Assembly (NCBI GenBank): GCA_024228935.1
Contig: JAAESX010000309.1
Span: 148,247 to 212,246, forward strand
Direction of reading: 5' to 3'
DNA: 64,000 nucleotides
Source of the DNA: Pseudomonadota bacterium
Lineage (GTDB): Bacteria; Myxococcota_A; UBA796; CAJQPC01
Part shown: positions 34,589 through 42,921 of the stretch, in pieces
Layout: each line of letters opens with the position of its first letter
How positions within the stretch are numbered: the stretch's first letter is position 1
Position numbers and translations under genes: made by a program
Notes under the pieces: model-generated
Seen by the model: the letters and a program-made list of their open reading frames with translations, nothing else
Databases searched by the model: none
Told to the model about the DNA's origin: nothing

Positions 34589-37500
34589 TCACCGAACCCA
34601 GATCGCTTGCGCTCCGCCGGCCGTTCCGTAGGAGATCCAGGTCCCTGCCCATGTCGCCGCGAGGAAGTTCGAGCCGTCGCTCCCGCAGAGCGTCAGGCCC
34701 TGGTTGGCGGACGTGCTCTCGCTGAAGTCCCAGCCCGAACCAAGGCTTCCGTGGCCTCGGCAGTTGGCGTACGCGCCCTCGGGATTGTCCACCGCGCCGA
34801 CGCCTGAGTCTGTGTAGCTGGTGTCTCCACCGCACCAGACGTATGGCGAGTCGCCGCCGTACAGGCGGTACCCGTCCTCGCCGAAGTCGATGCGCAGGTG
34901 GTCGCGGGGGATCGCCTCGGAGCGGTAGGTCTCGGCCCCCGATGCGTAGGCCGCGAGCTGCAGCTCGTCGTACTCGAACTCGTTCAGGTCGTGCCAGCCG
35001 CGGGCACCCGTCGTGGACCCGCTCGCGGCAGCAGGCGAGACGGTCAGCCCGTCGAGACCGACCTCCCCCGCCCCGAAGTCGCCCTGGGTCCCCGTCGCGG
35101 CGCTGTTGCGCAGGAACCCGAGCGTCCAGCCGTCGTCACACCACAGCTCGGCGACCGTGCCCGAGGGCAGCTCGATCCAGTAGGCGCCCGGGTCTGCGCT
35201 CACCTCGGCGACCTCGAGACAGCTCGTCGCCGGGCAGTCGTCGCTCGCGCCCAGGACGTCCTCGCTGCTGCCGTCGCAGTCCTGGTCGATGTCGTCGCAG
35301 AGCTCGGTCGCGCCCGGGTTCACGGCCGCATCCCCGTCGTCACAGTCGCCGCCGACCAGCGCATACCCGTCCGCCGAGCACGCTGTCACCGGCTGCCCGC
35401 CGTAGCCGTCCCCATCGGCGTCCTCGAAGAACGGCAGCCCGTCGACCAGGTCGTCGTCCGCGTCATCGATCAGGCCGTCGCAGTCGTCGTCGACGTCATT
35501 GCAGACCTCGGGTCGGGGCCGGCAGTCCGAGCCCGTCTCCTCGGGCGGCGAGCCCGTCTCGAGCACCACGCCGTTGTCGCAGCCCATCGTCAGGGCGAGG
35601 GCGGCCAGGCCGAGGCGTCGTCGTCGCAGGGCGAACAGGCCGACCACGAGGAACACCCCCGCTGCGGCCGAGCCGTCCGAGCAGCCACAGGTCTCATCGG
35701 GCGGAGGGGGCTCCACGACGACGTCCGAGTCCCCGGTCTCGCCGGTGTCCCAGACCACTCCGCGAAGGGCGGAGAGCTCCTGTTCGCCTCCGTCCCACAC
35801 ATTCGGGGAGCCGTACGTGGATGCGTCCCCCGTGACCCAGCCCGGCTCGAAGTCGGGGCCCGTTGGCGTCGCGGCGTAGAGCCCGACCTCCCGCGAGGAC
35901 AGCCCGTCCAGCGAGACGCCCTCCCCGACGGGACCGTGCAGGAGGCGCCCCTCGCGGTCCCACATCGCCAGCTGCCAGCCCGAGTTCGTCACGTCGAAGT
36001 CGGCCCCCACGTGGAACCGCCAGTCCCCCGCGTCGGGGTCGTAGGCCAGGTCTTCCGGCAGGTCCTCGGCGAGCGTGATGAGCGTCCCGGCGCGGACCTC
36101 GGCGAACACCGGATCCGAGCCCAGGACGACGTCGCCCCGGTCGCCGTAGTCGTCCCACATCTGCAAGCGAGCGCCTCGCAGATCGACGTCCTCGACCACC
36201 AGCAGCTCGAGCCAGTCTCCTCCGTTGCCGATCACGTCGCCGAGCACGCTGTCGCCGCCGGCCAGCTCGCGGTCGGGACCCACGGCGTTCCACTCGTTCA
36301 GGAGCACGGGCGAGGGTCCGTCCACGACGTACATCCCTTCGGCGAGCGGACCCCAGGCGCCATCGACCTGCAGCCGCGCGCTGACCTGCCGACCCCCGGA
36401 CAGCACCTCGGACCAGCCGCCCGTCGCGTCGATGGACTCCGCCGCCACGTCCCCGCCAGGCTCGCGCGGATCGCCGCCGTCGAGTCGGAGCCAGAGCGTT
36501 CCGTCGCCCTCGACCCGCACCGTCGTCCCCTCGGGCACCACTCCGGGGGCCGGCGTCAGGGTCGGCGCCTCCAGAACGAGCCAGCCGGCCTCGGCCACAT
36601 CCGCGAGCAGCTCGTCGGTCCGGGTGGGGAGCCAGGTGTCGACCAGGTAGTCGCGCTCGACCTCCCAGTGGTCCACCGGGTGCCAGGCGCCGTAGCCCCA
36701 GCGTGCCGCCTCGGCGTACACCCCATCCTCGATGAGCCCCGCCAGACGCAGGTACCGCTCGCTCGCTCTCGGACTCGTCAGCGCTCCATCGGCTCGCAGG
36801 TTCCGGTGCAGTGCATCGGCCATCGCCATCTGGAAGTCCGGGTGCGCCTCGGCCACGAGCCCGGAGAGCGAGTACGCCGGTCCCACCTGGTCGAGCGCCC
36901 ACGTCGTCGGGTCGTAGACGAGGCAGATGTCGCTGTCGCTGCTGTGGAAGATCCAGCCCGACGTCGGGTCGGTCGGCCCCGCGGCCATCCAGTTCTGCGC
37001 CGGGTTCCAGTCCCACAGGTTCGCCGCGAACAGGTTCAGCACGATGTAGTCGAGGTACTGCTCGACATCGACCCACTCGCGGAACCCCTCGAAGTCCGCG
37101 ACCGACGCGTTGATCTCGCTCCAGGCGACGCCGTCCCCATCGACCGATCGGCCACCGTTCACGGCCGCATAGTCGTCCTCGTCACCGCCCAGATGCTCGG
37201 CCATCAGCGCCGCGTCGAACCGCTCGCGCAGCTGGTACAGGCCGATGTACGAGCCGTTCTCGTAGACGTGCACGAACCGGCTGTGCGGCGCGATGTGACC
37301 CATCTCCAGCTCGGTCTCGTCCATCCAGACGTTTCGAAGGTGCTGGCCTCGCGTGCCCAGGTAGAAGCCCGAGTCGTGCGAGCCGCCGCGCAGGTCCAGC
37401 GAGTCGTGCTCGGTGATGGGTGGCACGCCCGTGTAGGTCTCGCCGAAGAAGTCGGCGTCGAGCTTCCCGGCTCCGTACGCGGTCCGGAAGTAGAGCCGGA

Positions 37501-37975
37501 CGTTGTTCTTCGCGTAGCCCAGGCTGTGGCCGCCCACCTCGGCCGCGCCGCAGTCCTCCTGCAGGCTCAGGCCCCCCGGCTCGACGTACTCGAACGACAC
37601 GGGCAGCTCGGTGGTGCTGAGCGCGCTGTCCAGGGCGATCGAGACGGTCGGGAGAGAGCGCAGCGTGTCCGCCACGATGGGGCCGAACGTCGGATCCTGC
37701 GTGTACGCGGTGTCCATCGCCGGCTGGGTCAGGACGTCGTCCACGAAGACGTAGGTGTGGGTCGCCACGGTCGAGTCGGCGGCCTGGGCGCGCACGACGG
37801 TCGTGCCCGAGATGGTCAGTGGACCGGTGTAGGCGAGGTCCGGTGCGCCCCCATCCAGGCTGTAGAGCAGCGGCTCGTCCCCGGTCAGCGAGAGCTCGAA
37901 CGGCGCCTCGTGCAGCCCGCGCTCGACGTCGAAGACCGGCGAGTCCACGGCATGGGCGAGCCCGATCCAGAGCAT
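34589..37975 (-). CDS. CotH-like / lamin-tail surface protein fused to a MopE/fibrinogen-like module
   Basis: 1128 residues. Short signal MLWIGLAHA. Residues 20-500 are a CotH-kinase-like region (LDLRGGSHDSGF, IGLYQLRERFDAALMAEHLG, LNLFAANLWDWNPAQNW). Near 590-720 a lamin-tail-like domain begins PVLLNEWNAVGPDRE. A MYXO-CTERM-like tail follows: Cys-Gly-Cys, hydrophobic AAGVFLVVGLFAL, then RRRR. The frame does not stop. It continues LGLAALALTMGC (a lipobox-like sequence), two MopE-type DxDGDGY repeats and a fibrinogen-C-like domain (SCLEV...YWIELPSG...LWCDDGWTLGF). Start ATG 37975 shares one base with the rsgA stop. This may be a true fusion or two overlapping genes. Confidence 0.8.
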   Translation of the reverse strand: MLWIGLAHAVDSPVFDVERGLHEAPFELSLTGDEPLLYSLDGGAPDLAYTGPLTISGTTVVRAQAADSTVATHTYVFVDDVLTQPAMDTAYTQDPTFGPIVADTLRSLPTVSIALDSALSTTELPVSFEYVEPGGLSLQEDCGAAEVGGHSLGYAKNNVRLYFRTAYGAGKLDADFFGETYTGVPPITEHDSLDLRGGSHDSGFYLGTRGQHLRNVWMDETELEMGHIAPHSRFVHVYENGSYIGLYQLRERFDAALMAEHLGGDEDDYAAVNGGRSVDGDGVAWSEINASVADFEGFREWVDVEQYLDYIVLNLFAANLWDWNPAQNWMAAGPTDPTSGWIFHSSDSDICLVYDPTTWALDQVGPAYSLSGLVAEAHPDFQMAMADALHRNLRADGALTSPRASERYLRLAGLIEDGVYAEAARWGYGAWHPVDHWEVERDYLVDTWLPTRTDELLADVAEAGWLVLEAPTLTPAPGVVPEGTTVRVEGDGTLWLRLDGGDPREPGGDVAAESIDATGGWSEVLSGGRQVSARLQVDGAWGPLAEGMYVVDGPSPVLLNEWNAVGPDRELAGGDSVLGDVIGNGGDWLELLVVEDVDLRGARLQMWDDYGDRGDVVLGSDPVFAEVRAGTLITLAEDLPEDLAYDPDAGDWRFHVGADFDVTNSGWQLAMWDREGRLLHGPVGEGVSLDGLSSREVGLYAATPTGPDFEPGWVTGDASTYGSPNVWDGGEQELSALRGVVWDTGETGDSDVVVEPPPPDETCGCSDGSAAAGVFLVVGLFALRRRRLGLAALALTMGCDNGVVLETGSPPEETGSDCRPRPEVCNDVDDDCDGLIDDADDDLVDGLPFFEDADGDGYGGQPVTACSADGYALVGGDCDDGDAAVNPGATELCDDIDQDCDGSSEDVLGASDDCPATSCLEVAEVSADPGAYWIELPSGTVAELWCDDGWTLGFLRNSAATGTQGDFGAGEVGLDGLTVSPAAASGSTTGARGWHDLNEFEYDELQLAAYASGAETYRSEAIPRDHLRIDFGEDGYRLYGGDSPYVWCGGDTSYTDSGVGAVDNPEGAYANCRGHGSLGSGWDFSESTSANQGLTLCGSDGSNFLAATWAGTWISYGTAGGAQAIWVR

Positions 37976-38994
37976 CACCGCTTCCGTCCTCGCCCGACCT
38001 TCCGCGCGGCCAGCTCGCGCCGCGTGGCCTGCTCGGCGAGCTCGAGCCGCAGCTTCACGTACGCCCGCGCCCGGTCCTCGCGCAGGTCGCCTCGCCCGAC
38101 CGCCGCCCAGACCTCGCAGCCGGACTCGTCGTCGCCGTGCTTGCAGTCGCGGAACTTGCAGCCGTGGCCGAAGTCGACGACGTCGCTGAACGCCTCGTCG
38201 AGCCCGCCCTCGGCCGCCCACAGCGACATCTCGCGCATGCCGGGTGTGTCGATCAGCAAGGCGCCGCCGGGCATCACGAAGAGCTCGCGGTGGGTGGTCG
38301 TGTGGCGTCCCTTGGCGTCGCGCTCGCGGACGGCGGCGGTCTCCTGCACGTCCGCCCGCATGAGCAGGTTGGTCAGCGTCGACTTGCCGACCCCGCTCGA
38401 GCCGACGAGACAGATGGTCGTTCCCGGCTTCGTGTACGGGGCCAGGAGCTCGATGCTGTCGGCGTCCTTGGCGCAGAGCCGCATCACCGGGCAGTCGACG
38501 GCGGCGACGCGGGCCTCGACCTCGCGGGCCTCGGAGTCCGGGTTCAGATCGAGCTTGTTCAGGACGACGATGGGCCGGGCGCCGCTGTCGAGCGTGGCGG
38601 CCAGGTAGCGCTCGAGGCGCCGGATGTTGAAGTCGTCGCCGAGCCCCATCATCACGAACACGTTGTCGATGTTCGAGGCGATGACCTGTTCCCGGTCCTC
38701 GGTGCCGGCGACCTTTCGGACGAAGACCGACTTCCGCTCGAGCACGGCATGGATGAGCGGTCGACCGCGCCCCTTGCGCACGCCCACCCAGTCCCCGACG
38801 GCGGGGAGGTCGATGCGGGGTCCCCGGTACCACTTGCCCGGCACCTTGCACTCGAGCTCGGTCTCGCCCGTGTGCACCCTCCAGGCGCCCCGATGCTCGG
38901 ACACGACCCGCCCGGGCAGGAGCCCTTCCGAGGCGTGGACCTTGAACCGGCGAGCCAGCCCCTTGGTCCAGCCGTAGCGAGCCAGATCGGTCAC
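37975..38994 (-). CDS. rsgA: Ribosome small-subunit-dependent GTPase RsgA
   Basis: 339 residues. OB-fold N-terminus, then the circularly permuted G motifs in the order G4 VVLNKLDL (about 147), G1 GSSGVGKSTLTNLL (about 198), G3 DTPGMRE. The C-terminal zinc site is CKFRDCKHGDDESGCEV. It checks late 30S subunit assembly. Start GTG overlaps the tetR stop (GTGA) and its stop overlaps the cotH-like gene (TGATG), so it sits in the middle of a coupled unit. Confidence 0.96.
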   Translation of the reverse strand: MTDLARYGWTKGLARRFKVHASEGLLPGRVVSEHRGAWRVHTGETELECKVPGKWYRGPRIDLPAVGDWVGVRKGRGRPLIHAVLERKSVFVRKVAGTEDREQVIASNIDNVFVMMGLGDDFNIRRLERYLAATLDSGARPIVVLNKLDLNPDSEAREVEARVAAVDCPVMRLCAKDADSIELLAPYTKPGTTICLVGSSGVGKSTLTNLLMRADVQETAAVRERDAKGRHTTTHRELFVMPGGALLIDTPGMREMSLWAAEGGLDEAFSDVVDFGHGCKFRDCKHGDDESGCEVWAAVGRGDLREDRARAYVKLRLELAEQATRRELAARKVGRGRKR

Positions 38995-39692
38995 TCGGGG
39001 AGCCGGTCGCGAGGCAGGAGGTAGCGGAGGATGAGCGTGGTGATCTCGTCGACGAGCCGGTCGTCCAGCAGGTCGGGGCGCTCCATTACCACGGAGTGGG
39101 TCAGTCCCTCGACCGTGTGGATCAGGATGAACGTCACGAGCTCCAGATCGGGCAGGTCCCTGAGCTCTGACCGGCGCTTCTCGAGCTCGCTTCGGACGAG
39201 CACGGCCAGCGTCTTCTCGATCTTCCGGATCTCCCGAACCGCTTCGATGTGGGGGAGCTGCTCCATCAGGACGCGGTGCAGCTCGGGGTCGACGCGGTGG
39301 GCGGCCAGGAGCGCCTCGACAGTCTGGCGGATGAGCTGCTCGGGCGGGGCCGCGTGCATCCCAGCGAGCATGCGGGCCACGGTCGCGGCCTGGCGCTCGG
39401 CGTGCTGCTCCAACAGCGCGAGGAACAGCGAGTTCTTGTTCGGGAAGTACTGGTAGAGCGAGCCGATGGACACGCCCGCGACCTTCGCGATGCGGTTCGT
39501 CGACGCCTTGTCGTAGCCCTCGTCCCTCAGAACGCGAGTCGTGGCCTCGAGGATGGCGTCGACGGTGGCCTTCGACCGGCTCTGGATCGGCCTGCGACGG
39601 GCTCTCGTGGCGGCTATGGGATCTCCTGTCCGGAATGCGAGCGGACCATATCTGAGTAAAGGCTCATATTCAATATATGAGTGATCGCTCAT
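38991..39692 (-). CDS. TetR-family transcriptional regulator
   Basis: The HTH region is AILEATTRVLRDEGYDKAST followed by NRIAKVAGVSIGSLYQYFPNKNSLF, then a helical ligand domain. The first canonical start (ATG 39692) would lie inside an AT-rich palindromic region that looks like the promoter and operator. The family normally starts just before RARRRPIQSRSKATVD. The codon there is ATA at 39617-39615, preceded by AGGAG at good spacing, so the true start may be ATA (giving about 208 residues) or a mutated ATG. Divergent from the Coq4-like gene, and its stop overlaps rsgA; it likely regulates both itself and the Coq4-like gene. Confidence 0.88.
   Translation of the reverse strand: MSDHSYIEYEPLLRYGPLAFRTGDPIAATRARRRPIQSRSKATVDAILEATTRVLRDEGYDKASTNRIAKVAGVSIGSLYQYFPNKNSLFLALLEQHAERQAATVARMLAGMHAAPPEQLIRQTVEALLAAHRVDPELHRVLMEQLPHIEAVREIRKIEKTLAVLVRSELEKRRSELRDLPDLELVTFILIHTVEGLTHSVVMERPDLLDDRLVDEITTLILRYLLPRDRLPE
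39663..39692. promoter_or_regulatory. Overlapping palindromes, candidate TetR operator
   Basis: CTCATAT (39663-39669) and ATATGAG (39675-39681) are inverted arms 5 bases apart. Overlapping them, ATGAGTGATCGCTCAT (39677-39692) is a near-perfect 16-bp palindrome. A further half-site ATCGCTCA lies at 39700-39707. The AT-rich block stands out from the GC-rich background and lies between tetR and the divergent Coq4-like gene. Confidence 0.65.
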
Positions 39693-39727
39693 GTGGATCA
39701 TCGCTCAGGTCCACTGAAGGAGAACCC

Positions 39728-40417
39728 GTGAGCCCGCTTCGCCGCCTGTACGCCCTCGCCACGCTGTCCCGCGCCATGTTCCACCTGGTCCGCGACCCCG
39801 GGCAGCTCGACATGATCTTCGAGTTCGTCGAGAAGCTGGAGAACCCCGAGGAGCTCGAGGAGGTCCGCGCTCACGTCAGCTCGCACGAGCAGGGCGCCAG
39901 CGCCATCCGCGACCGGGTCCGGCTCGGCGCCGTCGACCTCGACGCCCTGGGACAGCTGCCCGTCGGCACGCTGGGCCGGGAGTTCGCCGACCACATGACG
40001 TCGCGCGACCTCGACCTGAACGACCTGCCGTCGCTCCCCGCTCCCGACGACCACCGCTACGTGCTCGCTCACCTGTACGAGACGCACGACGTCTGGCACG
40101 TCGTGGCCGGCTTCGACACGGACGTCCCCGGCGAGCTCGGGCTCCAGGCCTTCAACATGGCCCAGTTCCCTGGGCGCGTGGGGCTCATGCTCCTGGCCGC
40201 CGGCATGCTGAACACGCTCATCTACCACCCGGAGGAGCGCGAGGCGCGGCTGTCCGAGATCAGCCGTGGCTGGTCCCTGGGACGCCAGGCTCGCCCGCTC
40301 TTCGGGGTCCGCTGGTCCGAGCAGTGGGAGCGCCCGCTGTCCGAGATCCGCTCGCACCTGGACCTGGCCGACCGCCGGCCCCGCATCGAGGCGACCTACG
40401 ACCTGGTGGCCGCCTGA
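39728..40417 (+). CDS. Coq4-family protein
   Basis: 229 residues from GTG 39728, which has AAGGAG upstream. The Coq4 zinc motif is visible in YETHDVWHVVAGFDTDVPGELGLQAFN (H-D-x2-H). The N-terminal helical part (LSRAMFHLVRDPGQLDMIFEFVEKL) and the late WSLGRQARPLFG also match the family. Coq4 proteins act in ubiquinone biosynthesis, organising the enzyme complex and oxidatively decarboxylating the ring. It is probably repressed by the divergent TetR protein through the palindromes just upstream. Confidence 0.85.
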   Translation: MSPLRRLYALATLSRAMFHLVRDPGQLDMIFEFVEKLENPEELEEVRAHVSSHEQGASAIRDRVRLGAVDLDALGQLPVGTLGREFADHMTSRDLDLNDLPSLPAPDDHRYVLAHLYETHDVWHVVAGFDTDVPGELGLQAFNMAQFPGRVGLMLLAAGMLNTLIYHPEEREARLSEISRGWSLGRQARPLFGVRWSEQWERPLSEIRSHLDLADRRPRIEATYDLVAA

Positions 40418-40420
40418 CCT

Positions 40421-40744
40421 CTACGCGGCGAGCGCCTCGGCCTCGGTGATCAGCTCCTCGAGCGCACCGAAGCAGGAGGCGACACGCTCGTCCACGTCGC
40501 GAAACGAGCCCTGCCCCGAGGTGGTCGCGCACACCAGCTGGCTGTCCTTGTGGGCGGTGAGCCAGACCTGACCGGTGGCTGTCCACAGCTCGGTGCGAAA
40601 GACGCTGGTCCAAGGCCCCTCGACCGTCTCGACGGTGCCCGCCAGGTCCACGATCGTGGTCGCGTCGATCTTCACGGGGAGCCGGTACCAGCGCTCGATC
40701 TCGCCCCACATGTTCTTGCTCGTCCAGACCTGGGCGCGTCGCAT
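40421..40744 (-). CDS. Hypothetical protein (107 aa)
   Basis: ATG 40744 has GAGGAG 6 bases upstream, so it is very likely translated. The sequence has a strand-rich core (KIDATTIVDLAGTVETVEG, TELWTATGQVWLTAHKD) and an acidic helical end (ALEELITEAEALAA). No family recognised and no signal or membrane segment. It is convergent with the Coq4-like gene (3-base gap) and divergent from glutathione peroxidase. Confidence 0.6.
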   Translation of the reverse strand: MRRAQVWTSKNMWGEIERWYRLPVKIDATTIVDLAGTVETVEGPWTSVFRTELWTATGQVWLTAHKDSQLVCATTSGQGSFRDVDERVASCFGALEELITEAEALAA

Positions 40745-40799
40745 GGCAACTCCTCTTGTTGGACTCCTCGGACCGCCAGCCCTGCGGTGTTAGGGCGGG

Positions 40800-41363
40800 T
40801 TGGTGTTCGGTCTGATGCTGGTCCTTGGTCTCGCGGCGTGCGCGGTCCGCTCCTCGACCCCTGAGCGAGCCGAGTCCGCGTTGGAGTTCGACGCCATGCA
40901 GCTGACGCAGCTCGACGGCACGCCGCTACCGGCCGAGGTCCTCGAGGGCCGGGTCGTGCTCTTCGTCAACGTGGCCAGCAAGTGTGGCTTCACGCCCCAG
41001 TACACCGGGCTCCAGTCGCTGTTCGAGGAGTACGAGGACCGTGGGCTCGTGCTGGTCGGCGTGCCGTGCAACCAGTTCGGCAAGCAGGAACCGGGCTCGA
41101 GCGAGGAGATCGCCAGCTTCTGCTCGCTGAACTACGGGGTCGAGTTCCCGCTGCTCGAGAAGCAGGACGTGAACGGACCCGACCGGTCCCCGCTGTACGA
41201 CCGACTCATCGACAGCGACGTCGGTGGCGGCGCCAAGGTCCAGTGGAACTTCGAGAAGTTCCTCGTCGGGCGCGACGGAACGGTGCGGAACCGCTTCGGG
41301 AGCCGGACAGCACCCGAGGACGCCGAGCTGCGAGCGGCCATCGAGGCGGCCCTCGTCCGGTAG
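40800..41363 (+). CDS. Glutathione peroxidase-family lipoprotein
   Basis: About 187 residues. The signal FGLMLVLGLAAC ends in a lipobox; starts TTG 40800 and GTG 40803 are both possible. The peroxidase core is complete: peroxidatic Cys in VNVASKCGFTPQY, Gln in CNQFGKQEPGS, and Trp in KVQWNFEKFLV. Cysteine rather than selenocysteine is used. It reduces hydroperoxides, probably at the outer membrane or periplasm, likely with thioredoxin-like donors. It lies 18 bases upstream of an ECF sigma factor and its ChrR-type anti-sigma, so it is probably part of their stress response. Confidence 0.9.
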   Translation: MVFGLMLVLGLAACAVRSSTPERAESALEFDAMQLTQLDGTPLPAEVLEGRVVLFVNVASKCGFTPQYTGLQSLFEEYEDRGLVLVGVPCNQFGKQEPGSSEEIASFCSLNYGVEFPLLEKQDVNGPDRSPLYDRLIDSDVGGGAKVQWNFEKFLVGRDGTVRNRFGSRTAPEDAELRAAIEAALVR

Positions 41364-41381
41364 ATCCGATACCGTCCGGGG

Positions 41382-41933
41382 GTGACGACGCAGGCCGAGC
41401 TGGTCCGACGGGTGGCCATCGAGCGCGACCGCGCAGCCTTCGCCGAGCTGTTCCAGCTCTTCGCGCCTCGCGTCAACGCCTGGCTCCGGAAGCGGGGAGC
41501 GAGCGCCGGGCAGGCCGAGGAGGTCACCCAGGACGTGCTCCTGTTCGTCTGGCACAAGGCCGAGAAGTTCGACCCCTCGCGGGCCAGCGTCGGCACCTGG
41601 ATCTACACGATCGCGCGGAACAAACACGTGGACCGGATCCGGCGCGAGCGGCGGCCCGAGGCCGAGCCCGAGGAGATGCCGACGACGCCTTCCAGGCCGC
41701 CTGACGCGGATCGCGTGGCCCACGTGGCGGCCCGGGATCGACGGCTGCGGGAGGCGCTCTCGACGCTCCCCGAGGATCAAGCGGTGATCCTCCGACGCAA
41801 CTACTACGAAGACACTCCACAGAGGCAGATCGCCGCGGACCTGGACCTTCCCGTCGGGACGGTCAAGTCGCGGACCCGACTCGCCTTCAAGCGACTCCGA
41901 GAGGCCCTCGAGCACGAGATCACGCTGTCCTGA
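41382..41933 (+). CDS. ECF-family RNA polymerase sigma factor
   Basis: 183 residues. Region 2: AEEVTQDVLLFVWHKAEKF, then VGTWIYTIARNKHVDRIRRER. Region 4: LSTLPEDQAVILRRNYYE, then IAADLDLPVGTVKSRTRLAFKRLREAL. The partner gene, a ChrR-type anti-sigma, begins in TGATG overlap with its stop. The pair resembles the RpoE-ChrR singlet-oxygen/peroxide response. Start GTG 41382; no strong ribosome site, so expression may depend on coupling to the peroxidase gene. Confidence 0.92.
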   Translation: MTTQAELVRRVAIERDRAAFAELFQLFAPRVNAWLRKRGASAGQAEEVTQDVLLFVWHKAEKFDPSRASVGTWIYTIARNKHVDRIRRERRPEAEPEEMPTTPSRPPDADRVAHVAARDRRLREALSTLPEDQAVILRRNYYEDTPQRQIAADLDLPVGTVKSRTRLAFKRLREALEHEITLS

Positions 41934-42583
41934 TGCACCACCACGTCCCAGAGAACCTGCTCCTCGACTACACGACGGGGACCGCCACCGAGGCGGTCGC
42001 GCTCGTGGTCGCCGGCCACCTGGCGCTCTGCCCGGAGTGCTCTGAGCGGGCGCGCCTGATCGAGGACGTCGGCGGCCTGCTGCTCGAGAGCCTGGATGCC
42101 GAGCCCATGGCGGACGGCTCGCTGGAGAGCCTCATGGCGCGGCTCGACGACCCGATCCCGGTGCCGCCTGCGCCGCCGGTCGTGCCCTCGTTCCTGGCCG
42201 AGGTCCCGCTGCCCTCGGCGCTACATCACTACGTGGACGGGGCCACCGGCTGGCGGCGCGTCCTGCCGGGCATCAAGACGGTCCAACTCCCCGTCGCGCT
42301 GGACGGTGTGCCGGTGCACCTGATGGCGCTGTCGGGGGGTATGACCATCCCTGAGCACGGGCACGAAGGCATCGAGCTCAACCTGGTCCTCGCGGGCGGC
42401 TTCGACGACGCCGACGAGCAGAGCGCGTACCTTCCGGGCGATCTCTCGGTGAAGTCGAGCGAGACGGTGCATACGATTGAGGTGCACGACGATGAGGACT
42501 GCATCGTGCTGGTCGTGCGCAGCGGGAAGCTGGTCCCGCAAAACCTGGTCGGGCGCCTCGCCCAGTGGCTGACGGGCTTCTAG
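41933..42583 (+). CDS. ChrR-type zinc anti-sigma factor with cupin domain
   Basis: 216 residues. The N-terminal zinc anti-sigma domain has HHHVPENLLLDYTTG and the H-x3-C-x2-C of GHLALCPECSERARL. The C-terminal cupin has PEHGHEGIELNLVLAGGF and a late SSETVHTIEV histidine. In the known RpoE-ChrR pair the N-domain holds the sigma factor and the cupin is needed to release it after singlet oxygen or peroxide. It overlaps the sigma gene by one base. Confidence 0.9.
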   Translation: MHHHVPENLLLDYTTGTATEAVALVVAGHLALCPECSERARLIEDVGGLLLESLDAEPMADGSLESLMARLDDPIPVPPAPPVVPSFLAEVPLPSALHHYVDGATGWRRVLPGIKTVQLPVALDGVPVHLMALSGGMTIPEHGHEGIELNLVLAGGFDDADEQSAYLPGDLSVKSSETVHTIEVHDDEDCIVLVVRSGKLVPQNLVGRLAQWLTGF

Positions 42584-42597
42584 CCCCAGAGGACGCC

Positions 42598-42921
42598 GTG
42601 GGACTGCTGGACGACTTGATCAAGGCCATCGGGACGAGCGAGGTCGGCAAGAAGGCCGCCGGGGTGGCCGCCGAGAAGGCCGCCGAGGCCAGCGCTGCCG
42701 CCGCCGAGGCCGCGCTCGACGACTTCGCCGACGACTTCGAGAAGCACCTGGTCGGCGACCTCGACGAGGTCAACGACAAGGAGCGGGAGCTCGAGCTGAA
42801 GGCGCGCAAGGCCCAGAGCGACAGCGCCGCCTACCACCGCCAGGTGCATGAAGAGCGCATGTCCCGCGAGGACCGGGCCAAGGCGGAACTGGAAGCGCTC
42901 AAGAAGAAGATGGGGAAGTAG
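42598..42921 (+). CDS. Ala/Glu-rich coiled-coil hypothetical protein
   Basis: 107 residues from GTG 42598 (AGAGG upstream). Alanine-rich helices (VAAEKAAEASAAAAEAALDD) are followed by a charged coiled coil (ERELELKARKAQSD, AKAELEALKKKMGK). No signal or membrane segment. It lies 14 bases after the anti-sigma gene and probably in its operon; its last 23 bases overlap the convergent membrane protein gene. Function unknown. Confidence 0.6.
   Translation: MGLLDDLIKAIGTSEVGKKAAGVAAEKAAEASAAAAEAALDDFADDFEKHLVGDLDEVNDKERELELKARKAQSDSAAYHRQVHEERMSREDRAKAELEALKKKMGK

Noticed and set aside
37976..38851. N-terminal extension of the CotH-like protein over rsgA
   Set aside because: Antisense-type low-complexity sequence in the frame; rsgA is clear and a TGATG junction gives the start at 37975.
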